Positions 7,787 to 16,452 of a stretch of DNA of 64,000 bases are shown here, in pieces. The first letter of the stretch is position 1. Each line of letters opens with the position of its first letter. The DNA is from Candidatus Limnocylindrales bacterium. GTDB taxonomy: Bacteria > Desulfobacterota > Binatia > UBA1149 > CAITLU01. The stretch is taken from contig DATNBU010000037.1 in NCBI GenBank assembly GCA_035571835.1, forward strand, positions 62,001 to 126,000, in the 5' to 3' direction. The notes below the pieces were generated by a model. It did no database searches and was not told the origin of the DNA. It saw nothing but the letters and a program-made list of their open reading frames with translations. The translations under genes were made by a program, and so were the position numbers.

Positions 7787-10009
7787 ATGTTCGAGCGACT
7801 CCGGGCCGAGATCCGTGTTTTTCCGGCCGCGATGCTGATTGCGGCGGTCGCACTATTTCTACCGGGGGCGGGGATTGCCTCATCGGAATCGTGTGGAAAG
7901 CCTCAAAGCGCGGGGCAGAATCCCGCGGCGTCCGACTGTCTGTACATTCTGCGTGCGGCCGTCAGCGACGAGTTGAGCTGTCCGCTTTGTCTGTGCGACG
8001 TCAACGCCAGCGGCGGCGTGACCGCATCCGATGCGCTGGGGTGCCTGCAGGCCGCAGTCGGTCAGCCGGTCACGCTCACCTGTCCGCCGTGCGATCAATC
8101 CACGACCACGTCGACAACGACAACCACGACAACCATCGATTCGTGTCCGACGGTGATCGCGCTGACGACGCACGCCGGCTACGGAGCCGCGTGCGCTTCG
8201 AATGGCGACTGCGCGATCGGAGAGTGCGACGGGTTGAGCGGCCGATGCCACACGTCGAGCGAGCTCGACATCGGATGGATAACGTCGCAATCGGACTGGA
8301 ACGACGGGTCGACTCTTCGCCTGCGAACCGAGTGCGGCAGCGACGGACCACCGTGCGGCCAGTGCAGCGTGACCGACGTCGATGCATCGGCGGGGAACTG
8401 CCGCTGCACGAGCCTCGGGTTCGCGACTCTACCGGGGAGGGGGAACCAGCAGATTTGCGACGTTCCGTTCCAGCACGACGTGCCGGCGTGCCTGGAATGC
8501 GAGGACGCTGGCCAGAAGAACACGCAGGGGTGCAACGTCGCGGACGACTGCCTGGATACAAATCCTCAGTGTAAGAACGTCAAGGTCTGCACGAACTCAC
8601 CAGACACGGTCTGCACTTCGAGCTCGGTATGCACGGCGATTTCTGCGGAAGGGACGTGCGCGGCCAGGGTATGCTCCAACGAGCATCTGACGGCCTGCGG
8701 CGCCAACAGCGATTGCGCCGAGCCAACTGCGAAGTGCCAGTCGCAGAAGTGCTCGAATGACAAGACCCACACCTGTTCGACGAACACGGACTGCCAGGTC
8801 GGTGTATGCAACCCGCAGAGGTTGCACTGTTCCACTCAGGGCAGCTCGGAGTTCTGCACGACCAATGAGGACTGCTTTATCCACGGAACGTGCACCGGAC
8901 ACGGAGATTGCGCGTGCTACACCGGCGCGCCGCTTCCGATTTCCGCCGGTGGAGTTCCATTTTGCGTGCTCACGCGATTCGCAAACCCGGTCGTCGGAAC
9001 CGTCGACGTGGACGAAGGATCGGTCGCGCTCACCGAGAACCTGCGAATGCTGGTGTTTCTGGGACAGTCCGGCAGCGGTAACTCGTGTCCGACGTGTGGC
9101 GGTCTGTGTTCGACCAACGCCGATGCGGTGTGCAATCGCGACCTCGACTGTCCAGGGGGCACTTGCACCCACCTGGATCCGATCAGCGGTGACGGACAGC
9201 GCGGCGGCGTCTGCACGGCGGGGCAGAACATCAAGCTTCCGTGCGACGTGACGGCGGCCAATACGACGTTCCCCGCTTTTATCGATGGGCCGAACGGCGG
9301 CGGATACAGCCTCGATTGTTTCCCGAGTGCCGGGAAGAACGCTACAGGCACCGGTCTCCTCATCGATCTGACGCAGACTACTGGAACCTCGACGCTGACG
9401 GCCCACGTGCCGTGCGGACAGGTTGACGCGCTCTGCCCCTGCCTCATCTGCAACGGCAATCGTACGGAGGACGTCCCGTGCAACACCGACCAGTATTGCG
9501 CGGATCTCGGGTTCGGAACGTGTTCCTCTTCGGGCTCCGGAGGCTTCCCGGAACCCAACGTTTGCGAAAACAGCGCCTGCAGCGCGTTGCCGGACGGAAC
9601 CGGAGAGTGCACGACGGGGCCTGACGAGTTTTTCTGCGACGATCTCGTTCGCGCCAACGGCAAGGGAATTGTCCCGTGCGACCCGACGCGCGTCGTTGAT
9701 GAAAGGGGATGCGGCAAACCCAGCGATGGAGTTTTCTATTATGGGAATTGCACGCTCAGTCAGCGGCGACTGTGTCTGCCCGATCCGATCGTCGCGACGG
9801 GCGAAGTCGACCCGCAGCATCCTGTACTGGCGTCAACGGCATGCATGCCTCCGACGAGCGGAGCGGGGAAGAATGCGGTTCTTGGAATCCCCGGGCCTCT
9901 TCGACTGCTGCAGCAGACGACCATGCAATCCTTCTGCGACGCTGCCGCCGGAAAACGGTACGCTCCTGGTGTCGGATGCGCGGCAGAGCCCGGCGCGACG
10001 ATTCCATGA
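7787..10009 (+). CDS. Secreted 740-residue cysteine-rich protein with dockerin-like segment
   Basis: A signal peptide (about residues 10-31) is followed by a dockerin/EF-hand-like pair: DCLYILRAAVSD and CDVNASGGVTASDALGCLQ with a Ca-loop spacing (residues about 48-90). A short Thr/Ser linker comes next, and then some 600 residues rich in cysteine with CTNSPDTVC, CSNDKTHTCSTNTDC and CNTDQYCADLGFGTC style pairs. A non-Cys stretch (RFANPVVGTVDVDEGSVALTENL, interrupted here as residues about 397-420) may be a beta-sandwich core. It is a predicted extracellular protein with no enzyme motif. Related cysteine-rich proteins lie at 1-1546 and 37805-39079. The sequence shows no operon partner: DUF4112 follows convergently after 45 bp. 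Confidence 0.75.
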   Translation: MFERLRAEIRVFPAAMLIAAVALFLPGAGIASSESCGKPQSAGQNPAASDCLYILRAAVSDELSCPLCLCDVNASGGVTASDALGCLQAAVGQPVTLTCPPCDQSTTTSTTTTTTTIDSCPTVIALTTHAGYGAACASNGDCAIGECDGLSGRCHTSSELDIGWITSQSDWNDGSTLRLRTECGSDGPPCGQCSVTDVDASAGNCRCTSLGFATLPGRGNQQICDVPFQHDVPACLECEDAGQKNTQGCNVADDCLDTNPQCKNVKVCTNSPDTVCTSSSVCTAISAEGTCAARVCSNEHLTACGANSDCAEPTAKCQSQKCSNDKTHTCSTNTDCQVGVCNPQRLHCSTQGSSEFCTTNEDCFIHGTCTGHGDCACYTGAPLPISAGGVPFCVLTRFANPVVGTVDVDEGSVALTENLRMLVFLGQSGSGNSCPTCGGLCSTNADAVCNRDLDCPGGTCTHLDPISGDGQRGGVCTAGQNIKLPCDVTAANTTFPAFIDGPNGGGYSLDCFPSAGKNATGTGLLIDLTQTTGTSTLTAHVPCGQVDALCPCLICNGNRTEDVPCNTDQYCADLGFGTCSSSGSGGFPEPNVCENSACSALPDGTGECTTGPDEFFCDDLVRANGKGIVPCDPTRVVDERGCGKPSDGVFYYGNCTLSQRRLCLPDPIVATGEVDPQHPVLASTACMPPTSGAGKNAVLGIPGPLRLLQQTTMQSFCDAAAGKRYAPGVGCAAEPGATIP

Positions 10010-10054
10010 ACGTCGCGGCGCGCGAGCTCGCAAACGCAGCCGTCGCGCTCGTTG

Positions 10055-10534
10055 TCAGTCCGTAAGAAACTTCACGATCAGGATCGCGAGCGTGATCGGC
10101 ACCGTGAGCAGCAGGATGATTCCGGCGACGACCATGACGACGAAGACTGCGTCCTTCTTGCGCGCCTCCTTTGGAGCCTTGTCGTAACGCTGGAGAAGCT
10201 CGAGGTTTCGGCGGTTCGCCTTGAACACGACGTCGAACAGGTCGCCGAGCACCGGCACCGCGCCGACCATTGCGTCGATAGCGAGATTGGCGAGCATGCG
10301 CGTGATCACGGACCTCGACGCGCCTCGTTGCTGCGCGAGCCAGACGAGCGACAAGCTGCTCGCCGTCGTCAGCAGGTCTCCGATGCCCGGAACGAGGCCG
10401 ACGATCGCGTCGAAGCCCACCCGGAAGCCCGTCCCGGGAATCACGTAGCCGTCGTCCAGGAACAGCACGAGACGCTCCGCCCAGTCCGGGATGGGTTCGC
10501 CCTGCCGGGTGCGCAGCGGATCACTTCGGTCCAT
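10055..10534 (-). CDS. DUF4112 family membrane protein
   Basis: A 159-residue protein with the DUF4112 core: LVLFLDDGYVIPGTGFRVG, DAIVGLVPGIGDLLTTASSL and DAMVGAVPVLGDLFDVVFKANRRNLELL. This double GLVPGIGDL / GAVPVLGDLFD pattern is diagnostic. The C-terminus is a single transmembrane helix (VFVVMVVAGIILLLTVPITL, split to its core here). The function of the family is unknown. The ATG at 10534 was chosen because the protein family starts shortly before WAERL. Its upstream region holds a REP-like palindrome 32 bp away, shared with the divergent AHSA1 gene. Confidence 0.85.
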   Translation of the reverse strand: MDRSDPLRTRQGEPIPDWAERLVLFLDDGYVIPGTGFRVGFDAIVGLVPGIGDLLTTASSLSLVWLAQQRGASRSVITRMLANLAIDAMVGAVPVLGDLFDVVFKANRRNLELLQRYDKAPKEARKKDAVFVVMVVAGIILLLTVPITLAILIVKFLTD

Positions 10535-10565
10535 GGCCGCTTCTTCGCACGTTTCGCGCAGGGTC

Positions 10566-10617
10566 AAAATCAGGGACAGACACCGATTTCCGGAAATCGG
10601 TGTCTGTCCCCGATTTT
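10566..10617. repeat. REP-like palindrome, GGGGACAGACACCGATTT type (copy 1)
   Basis: A perfect 38-bp palindrome (10573-10610; arms GGGACAGACACCGATTTCC) extends with one mismatch through flanking AAAATC to 52 bp. The same arm sequence recurs at 46201-46250, and a related element with a different inner part is at 49962-50015. Such palindromes are typical of non-autonomous REP elements moved by RAYT transposases. This copy lies between the divergent DUF4112 and AHSA1 genes. Confidence 0.8.
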
Positions 10618-10714
10618 CGCGCTCATCCGGGTTGCTTTCGGCGGATGTCAGGCAACTGAACGGTTGCGCATCGGCAGACGGCCGCGCTAGACATATGCAA
10701 CCTGGAGGTTGCCA

Positions 10715-11221
10715 ATGACGAAGCACGACGAAACGCCGGACAGCATTCAGAAGAAAATCACGCTGCGTGCACCACGAAGCCGCGTGTGGCGCGCGATCAG
10801 TGATGCGAAGGAATTCGGAACCTGGTTCGGGGTCGAGTTCGAGGGGCCGTTCGTCGCAGGCAAAGCCCTCAAGGGCCGGATCGTTCCGACCAAAGTCGAC
10901 CCGGAAGTCGCGAAGCTGCAGGAGCCGCACACCGGTTTGCCGTTCGACTGGACCGTCGAAGCCATCGAGCCGGAGCAATGGATTTCGTTTCGCTGGCATC
11001 CGTTCGGGATCGACAAGGCCCGTGACTACTCGCACGAGCCGAAAACACTGATCGTCTTCGAGCTCGAGGATTCGGAGGACGGGACGGTCCTGACGATTAC
11101 GGAATCCGGCTTCCGCAGCATTCCGCTCGATCGGCGCGCACAGGCGTTCGCTGCGAACGACGGCGGCTGGGAGCACCAGACGAGGCTCCTCGAAAAGTAC
11201 CTGGCACTGCATGCCGCGTAG
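10715..11221 (+). CDS. SRPBCC / AHSA1 domain protein
   Basis: A 168-residue START-like (helix-grip) protein of the Aha1-C-terminal-like family. Marks are ITLRAPRSRVWRAISDAKEFGTWFG at the N-terminus (hydrophobic pocket entry) and the closing VLTITESGFRSIPLDRR and GWEHQTRLLEKYL. Members bind small hydrophobic ligands; the biochemical role of bacterial ones is mostly unknown. A GGAGG site six bases before the ATG at 10715 fixes the start. It overlaps the following ArsR-type repressor by 11 bp, a common gene pair in which the repressor controls its own operon. Confidence 0.85.
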   Translation: MTKHDETPDSIQKKITLRAPRSRVWRAISDAKEFGTWFGVEFEGPFVAGKALKGRIVPTKVDPEVAKLQEPHTGLPFDWTVEAIEPEQWISFRWHPFGIDKARDYSHEPKTLIVFELEDSEDGTVLTITESGFRSIPLDRRAQAFAANDGGWEHQTRLLEKYLALHAA

Positions 11222-11552
11222 CGCGCCGACTCGAAGCGTTGCGCAGGCAGCGCCGGTCTTCGCCGCGCTCGGCGACGAAACCCGCCTGCGCGTGGTTGCG
11301 CGCCTGTGCGAGGAAGGTCCGCTGTCGATCTCGAAGCTGACCGAAGGCGTCGACGTCACGCGGCAGGCCGTAACGAAGCACCTTCAGGTCCTCGAAAGCG
11401 CGGGGCTGGTCAAAAGCGCACGCGACGGCCGCGAAAACGTCTACGAGCTGCAGCCGCGCCGCCTCGCGAAGGCGCAGCAGCTTCTCGCCCTGATCTCCGA
11501 GGAATGGGACGGCACACTCGAACGGCTGCGCGCGTTCGTCGAGGACCGGTAG
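11211..11552 (+). CDS. ArsR/SmtB family winged-helix transcriptional regulator
   Basis: A 113-residue repressor with the classic wHTH: VFAALGDETRLRVVARLCE, LSISKLTEGVDVTRQAVTKHLQVLE (recognition helix) and the wing SARDGRENVYEL. No CxC metal motif is present, so metal sensing is unlikely; it belongs to the non-metal branch usually paired with AHSA1 genes. Its start lies within the 3' end of the AHSA1 gene (11-bp overlap), so both are translated from one message. It probably autoregulates the promoter near the palindrome at 10.6 kb. Confidence 0.9.
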   Translation: MPRSAPTRSVAQAAPVFAALGDETRLRVVARLCEEGPLSISKLTEGVDVTRQAVTKHLQVLESAGLVKSARDGRENVYELQPRRLAKAQQLLALISEEWDGTLERLRAFVEDR

Positions 11553-11642
11553 GCGCATCCGCGAGCGCAGCGACGTGTTGCGGCCCAATGCCGGTGCTGC
11601 AGCACGACCGCGGCGTTGCGGCAGGACAACGTCGCAGGACGC

Positions 11643-13181
11643 TCAGATCCCGAATCGCGAAAGCGCGGCTGCTACGCGCTCGCGAACGGCCGCGTCGGTG
11701 AATGGAAACGACCGGAAGAACGCCTCACCGACATTCGCGTCGCTGCGAGCGTGCACGTTGGCCGCCCATGCTTCAGCGCGAGTGCGGTCGCCGGCAAGCG
11801 AATGGCACGCAACCGCGATGACCGCGATCAGGACATGCGCGCCTGGCGATCGAGCGGCCCGCTCGCCCCAGGCCGCCGCTTCGGCTTCGTCGCCGCAAAC
11901 CACGTGCGATAGCGCACGCGTCGCAGCCATTGCGTAGTACAGCGGGTCGAGCGGGCTCAGCGACATCGCCGTGTCGGCGTCCTCGCGTCCTTCCGGCCCG
12001 CGACCCGACAACGCGTGCGTCCACGCGCGAGCGTAAACCGCCTGCGCATAATTTGGACTGATTGCCGTCGCGCGCTCGACCCAGGAAAATCCCGCGTCGA
12101 GCTGCCCGTCGAGCCAGAAGCTTCGCCCCATCGTGAGGTTCGCGAACGGATCGAACGGATCCAGCTCGACGCTGCGCTCGGCATGGCGGTGCGCAAGCGC
12201 GACTTCGCCGTCGTGATCGGCCGAGTAGCGCAGAAACGCATTCTGGAAGTGCACGAACGAGAGTCCCGCATGTGCGCGCGAAAATTGCGGATCCTCGCGG
12301 GCCGCGCGCTCGAACAACCGCCCGGCTTCGGCGTTGTCGGCGCGATTGAAACGGAACATGTGCTGCAGGCCCAGGTGGTAAGCCGACCATGCGTCGAGAT
12401 TCTCCGGTGCGATAAGGCGTGCGGCCCGGGCTTCGTTGAGCGGAATCTGCAGCTCGAGGGCGGCGACGACGCGCGCAAGAATCATCGAGCGCGTGTCGTG
12501 CAGGTCGGCGAGCCCGGATACGAAGCGGTCGGCCCACACTACGCCCGAGTCCCGCGTGTCGGTGAGCTGAACCGTCACCACGAGCTTCGCACCGCCGAGC
12601 TCGACCGTCCCCGACAGGCAGTAGCGGACGCCGAGAAGCATGCCGATCTCCGCGGGGTCGGGAGCCGGTGAACGGAAGCGGAACGATGATCCTCTGGCGA
12701 TGACGAAGATCCAGCGCATGCGCGACAGCTCGGCGATCATTTCGTCGGCAAGACCGTCGGCGATGGCCGCGTACGGGCCGGCGTCACCGATCAGCCGAAA
12801 CGGCAGAACCGCGATCGACGGCTTGGCGGTCTCCGGCGCGGGCGCTTCGACCGCTTCGATTGCGGCAGCCGCCGCCTCACGAACCTCGGCAACGAAACGG
12901 AATCCCTGTCCGTGAATCGTGCGGATGAAGCGCTGGGCCTTGCCGTCGTCGCCGAGCGCGCGGCGCGCGGACTTCACACGGCTGTCGAGCGCAGAGTCCG
13001 ACACGATGCGGCCGTCCCAGACCTTCTCGATGATCTCGTCGCGAGTCACGAGACGGTCGCGATTCTCGACAAGGAGCAGGAGGAGCGCGAAGACCTGCGG
13101 CTCGACCGCGACGGTGTTCCCGTCGCGGCGAAGCTCGACCTTCGTGCGGTCGAGCTCGAATGCGTCGAACAGATAGATCAT
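11643..13181 (-). CDS. Winged-helix (OmpR/ToxR-type) regulator with TPR C-terminal half
   Basis: A 512-residue protein. Residues 1-100 are a Trans_reg_C winged helix: [54 protein letters not shown] and [12 protein letters not shown]. Residues about 115-240 carry the SIAVLPF...[13 protein letters not shown] module found in CadC-like and adenylate-cyclase-associated regulators. The remainder is TPR-like helices ([46 protein letters not shown]). There is no receiver domain or transmembrane helix, so the protein is probably a cytoplasmic sensor that binds DNA directly. The start at 13181 places the wHTH correctly; a longer frame to 13337 exists but adds Arg-rich, unfamiliar sequence. The divergent 4-OT gene is a possible target. 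Confidence 0.8.
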   Translation of the reverse strand: MIYLFDAFELDRTKVELRRDGNTVAVEPQVFALLLLLVENRDRLVTRDEIIEKVWDGRIVSDSALDSRVKSARRALGDDGKAQRFIRTIHGQGFRFVAEVREAAAAAIEAVEAPAPETAKPSIAVLPFRLIGDAGPYAAIADGLADEMIAELSRMRWIFVIARGSSFRFRSPAPDPAEIGMLLGVRYCLSGTVELGGAKLVVTVQLTDTRDSGVVWADRFVSGLADLHDTRSMILARVVAALELQIPLNEARAARLIAPENLDAWSAYHLGLQHMFRFNRADNAEAGRLFERAAREDPQFSRAHAGLSFVHFQNAFLRYSADHDGEVALAHRHAERSVELDPFDPFANLTMGRSFWLDGQLDAGFSWVERATAISPNYAQAVYARAWTHALSGRGPEGREDADTAMSLSPLDPLYYAMAATRALSHVVCGDEAEAAAWGERAARSPGAHVLIAVIAVACHSLAGDRTRAEAWAANVHARSDANVGEAFFRSFPFTDAAVRERVAAALSRFGI

Positions 13182-13330
13182 CCGCTGCAGCCGCCGGCGG
13201 TCATGCGGCGCGCTCCCGAAATTCTCCAGATTCTCTCCATCGGATCTTCCAGCGCGTCGCTCCTGGCCGCCGTATGTTCTTTCCCGTGCTCGCCGGATGG
13301 TCCGGCGACCAAACCGCAAGGGAGCAGAGC

Positions 13331-13555
13331 ATGCCACTGGTCACAATCGATGTAATCAAGAACGTTTTCACGCCCGGCCAGAAAAAGGAGCTCGTCGAGA
13401 AGGTCACCGAAGCGATGATCAGCGTGGAAGGTGAGGGCATGCGGCCGGTCACCTGGGTCCGGATCAACGAATTCGAGCAGGGCGACTGGGCCATCGGCGG
13501 CAAATCCCTGAAGGCAGCCGACGTGCACGCGCTGACAGCCGGAAAAGCAGCCTAG
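13331..13555 (+). CDS. 4-oxalocrotonate tautomerase family protein
   Basis: A small tautomerase of 74 residues. The N-terminus is [20 protein letters not shown], so after Met removal Pro1 is available as the catalytic base that defines the family. The following [15 protein letters not shown] and [18 protein letters not shown] match the dimerising beta-alpha-beta core. Members ketonise 2-hydroxymuconate or act on related enols; the actual substrate here cannot be told. A GGGAGCAG site precedes the ATG at 13331. It is divergent from the winged-helix/TPR regulator (149 bp between starts). Confidence 0.87.
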   Translation: MPLVTIDVIKNVFTPGQKKELVEKVTEAMISVEGEGMRPVTWVRINEFEQGDWAIGGKSLKAADVHALTAGKAA

Positions 13556-13580
13556 CACGCCATTGGCGGGCTGCAGGAAG

Positions 13581-13611
13581 ACCGGTGAGGCCGGCGGCCG
13601 GCCTCACCGGT
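13581..13611. terminator. Perfect 14-bp stem, 3-nt loop hairpin
   Basis: Arms ACCGGTGAGGCCGG (13581-13594) and its exact complement (13598-13611) enclose CGG. It lies 25 bp after the tautomerase stop and 84 bp before the next gene. There is no T-tract on either side, so it may be a terminator lacking the U-run or an mRNA 3' stabiliser; a protein-binding palindrome is an alternative. Confidence 0.5.
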
Positions 13612-13694
13612 CCGGAATCTCCAGATGTTCTCCACGAAGTCTCCAAGCGCGTGCGTCCGCCACCCCGTACAACAGCCGCTCGGGAGGAACCTGC

Positions 13695-14528
13695 ATGACA
13701 CGTCTTGCGCAAAAGCTTCGCCCTGCGATCGGGATCCTCGCCACGCTCGCGGTCGGCATCGCAGCTACGCTCACCACGGTCACCACGGTTCACGCTCACC
13801 GCGCCGCGCTCAAGCGATGCAATGCGGATGCGGTGATTGCCGGCACCGTGTGCGTGGATCTCTACGAAGCGAGCGTCTGGCGCGTGCCCGATCCGACCAC
13901 CGCAAACACGCTGCTCGTGCGGTCGATTCAGCGAGGTGAGGCGACCCGCGCCGATCTCGTCGCAGCCGGCGCCGTCGAGCTCGGCACGGCAGGAGATGAC
14001 TACGGTGACTGCCGTGACGACGGACAGCAATGTGCCGACGACATCTACGCCGTAAGCCTTCCGTCGGAGATCCCGTCCGCGCAGATCACGTGGTTCCAGG
14101 CGGGCGAGGCATGCGCGAACTCCGGCAAACGATTGCCGACGAGCGCGGAGTGGCAGGTCGCCGCCGACGGCACGCCGGATCCGGGTCCGGACGACGGCGT
14201 GCTCGACTGCAACAGCACGAGCGGCACGAGGACGCGTGGAGGCGAGCGCGCGGCCTGCGTTTCGGCGCGCGGAGCGTTCGACATGGTCGGAAACGTGGCG
14301 GAGTGGACCGCAGACTGGGCGCCCGCGTCCACCACCTGTCCGACGTGGGGCAGCTTCAGCAACGACGAGATGTGCCTGGCCGGCGCCAGCGAGGACAAGA
14401 CCGGTCCGGGCGTCGTGATCCGCGGCGGCTGGTTCTCGAGCGGCGCTCTGGCCGGTCCGCTCGCGGTCTTCGGCGCTGCGCAGCCGTACCACTCGAGCGG
14501 CAACCTCGGATTCCGCTGCGTGCGATGA
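13695..14528 (+). CDS. Exported formylglycine-generating-enzyme (SUMF1/EgtB-type) family protein
   Basis: A 277-residue protein with a signal peptide (MTRLAQKLRPAIGILATLAV... cleaved near residue 34). The FGE-sulfatase fold is shown by ITWFQAGEACANSGKRLPTS, AEWQVAADG, FDMVGNVAEWTADW, VIRGGWF and a C-terminal GFRCVR. Related proteins include FGE, C-type-lectin-like fold enzymes and carbohydrate or cofactor binders. The two-cysteine copper site of true FGE is not clearly present, so catalysis is uncertain. Several extra cysteines suggest periplasmic disulfides. An AGGAGG-like site (CGGGAGGAAC) precedes the ATG at 13695. No sulfatase gene is adjacent. Confidence 0.8.
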   Translation: MTRLAQKLRPAIGILATLAVGIAATLTTVTTVHAHRAALKRCNADAVIAGTVCVDLYEASVWRVPDPTTANTLLVRSIQRGEATRADLVAAGAVELGTAGDDYGDCRDDGQQCADDIYAVSLPSEIPSAQITWFQAGEACANSGKRLPTSAEWQVAADGTPDPGPDDGVLDCNSTSGTRTRGGERAACVSARGAFDMVGNVAEWTADWAPASTTCPTWGSFSNDEMCLAGASEDKTGPGVVIRGGWFSSGALAGPLAVFGAAQPYHSSGNLGFRCVR

Positions 14529-14573
14529 CGCTTTCGAAAGATCGCGTAGAGACGTTGCCGCTTCGCCGCGCGC

Positions 14574-16448
14574 TCACCGGTCGAGAGCGGAGAGCTCGCG
14601 CACCAGCTCGAAGCTGCGATGCCGCCGCGCTGCGAAGTCGTCCGCGGTCCACTGGAACGCAGCAATGGGCTCGAGCGTGCGCGGGTCTTCGAACGTGTAT
14701 CGGTGCGGATCGCGCGCGACGGCGGAGCGCACCGATTCGAGGAACTCGCCGGCGCGCGTACACGGGTCGGCGTCGGAAGCGGCAACCGCCGCCCCGGCCG
14801 GACAATGCTCTGCGCGAAGGCGTTCGAGCGTTGTCAGATAGCGCAGGTCGTCGACGCCTTCGCGCGCGAGCTCCCACTGGATGACCGGGACCGGCCTTCC
14901 GTCCGAGCCGAGAAACCCTTCGCGAACGTCGAGAGGCCCCTCGGCGCGCTTGGCATCCATGTTGACCGGAAAGCGCTTGGGCGTCATCGGATACGTCCAC
15001 GCCGTCATTCCGTCGAGGCGGTTCGCCCACGGGTAGTACCCGAAGAAAAACCGGCTGAACGACGTTCCGTTGCCGGTCAGCGTCGAGTTCGCGTACATCG
15101 CAGTGTGCGCACCGGCGCGTCGTGCTTTCTCGTAAACGCCCGGCGTGAAGCGCTTGAATGCGACCAGCCAGTAGTCGAGGTTCCCCGCGCCGACCGCGGC
15201 GGTCTCCGGCGTACACGTCATTGCAGTCGTCCCGCCGCCTTGCTTGACGGCCGCGAGGAGCTCGGTGGCGATGCGCTGCCGCAGATCCGGTGCATCGTGA
15301 CGATCGACGCCGAGCGCGTAGTTGGGCTCTTCGATCGGATCGAGGATCAGGCCGGGAAGGCCGGCTTCGGCCGCGCGACGTCCGTAGACAGAAGCGATTT
15401 CGCGCGCGAGCGGCACGGCGACGGAGCGGTCGTAGTGCCGATACGTCGACGAGCGTCCGAGCTTGTTGGTGCTGAGCAGGTTGACCGGTGCGTAGATGAG
15501 CGGGCGCGGGAATCCGTAGCGCGCATAGAGGCGAATCGCTTCGTCAAGATCGGGAAGCACCAGGCGGCCGTCGTCGCGACGCACGACGCGCCCCGACCAC
15601 AGGCTGAGCGTGGTCATGCCGTGCTCGCGCACGTCGCGAAAGATGATGTCGGCGTGGTCGAGGATCTGCTCTGCACGGCGTCCGCGCGCATGCGGGAAGT
15701 TGCGCAGCACGGGCAGGCTGAGCGGGCCGAGCAGCAGCGGGGCTTCGTCGAGCGTCCCGGCAAGCACGTCCACTTCGATCGGAACGCTGTCCGCATGCTG
15801 CGAGTCACTGGCAGTGACGGTGCCGCGATACAGGCCGCCCGCCTGCCGATCCGGCACGTGCACCGTGAGCCAGTACGGTCTCGTCGTCGCCGCTGTCGCG
15901 CGGATCGCAACGGCCGGTTCGAGCGTCTTCGGAACCACGCCGAAGCGGTTGTGCACCCGGATCGAAAGCGGAAGCGCGTAGAATCGTTCCATCCGGATGT
16001 CGACAGACGAGGCCGCCAGGACGTGCCCGTCCGCATCATGCAGATCGGATACTCGGATGGTCAGCGCGTCGAGATCGTGAAGCGCCCGGACGCCGATCTG
16101 CGCGGCTTCGTACTGGTTCCAGGCCGCCTCGAGACGGATACGAGCGGGACGCCCGGCGGCGTCGGCGATCGACGACGGAAGCACTCGCTCCAGGATCGAG
16201 CGCGTGAACACATAGAAGCCTCGATCCATGTCGGCGGCCGTGACCGACGAGTCCTCGTGCGGCAACTTGCCGGCGGGCTCGAGCCAGCGGTTGCGCTGGT
16301 CGGCGATTTTCAGCACCCGTCGATAAACGTTGCGCGTGACGGTGACCGGACCGAGGTCGACGACCATCACCGCAACGACAGCCGCAAGGACCAGCACGGT
16401 AAGGACGACGAGCCGCCGAAGAACCATGGGGACGGACAGTAGAGACAT
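14574..16448 (-). CDS. Membrane-anchored glycoside-hydrolase-like protein (DUF4091/GH123 type)
   Basis: About 624 residues. One N-terminal transmembrane helix (LVVLTVLVLAAVVAVMVV) anchors a large extracytoplasmic part. After a beta-sandwich-like region (RIRLEAAWNQYEAAQIG ... WLTVHVPDRQAGGLYRG) comes a TIM-barrel-like half with LSLWSGRVVRRDDGRLVLPD, LPGLILDPIEEPNY, DYWLVAFKRFTPGVYEKAR, WAYPW-like and WTYPMTPKRF segments. This order resembles DUF4091/GH123 N-acetyl-galactosaminidase-like proteins; catalytic residues cannot be assigned with certainty. Starts at 16541, 16448 or 16427 are all possible; 16448 keeps the helix near the N-terminus without overlapping the divergent gene. The divergent neighbour is a metalloprotease. 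Confidence 0.6.
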   Translation of the reverse strand: MSLLSVPMVLRRLVVLTVLVLAAVVAVMVVDLGPVTVTRNVYRRVLKIADQRNRWLEPAGKLPHEDSSVTAADMDRGFYVFTRSILERVLPSSIADAAGRPARIRLEAAWNQYEAAQIGVRALHDLDALTIRVSDLHDADGHVLAASSVDIRMERFYALPLSIRVHNRFGVVPKTLEPAVAIRATAATTRPYWLTVHVPDRQAGGLYRGTVTASDSQHADSVPIEVDVLAGTLDEAPLLLGPLSLPVLRNFPHARGRRAEQILDHADIIFRDVREHGMTTLSLWSGRVVRRDDGRLVLPDLDEAIRLYARYGFPRPLIYAPVNLLSTNKLGRSSTYRHYDRSVAVPLAREIASVYGRRAAEAGLPGLILDPIEEPNYALGVDRHDAPDLRQRIATELLAAVKQGGGTTAMTCTPETAAVGAGNLDYWLVAFKRFTPGVYEKARRAGAHTAMYANSTLTGNGTSFSRFFFGYYPWANRLDGMTAWTYPMTPKRFPVNMDAKRAEGPLDVREGFLGSDGRPVPVIQWELAREGVDDLRYLTTLERLRAEHCPAGAAVAASDADPCTRAGEFLESVRSAVARDPHRYTFEDPRTLEPIAAFQWTADDFAARRHRSFELVRELSALDR

Positions 16449-16452
16449 CGCA

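Noticed and set aside
14619-16442. A 607-codon open frame on the plus strand opposite the DUF4091-like gene
   Set aside because: It is the antisense shadow of the real gene; composition is Arg/Val-rich with no domain, as usual in high-GC coding DNA.
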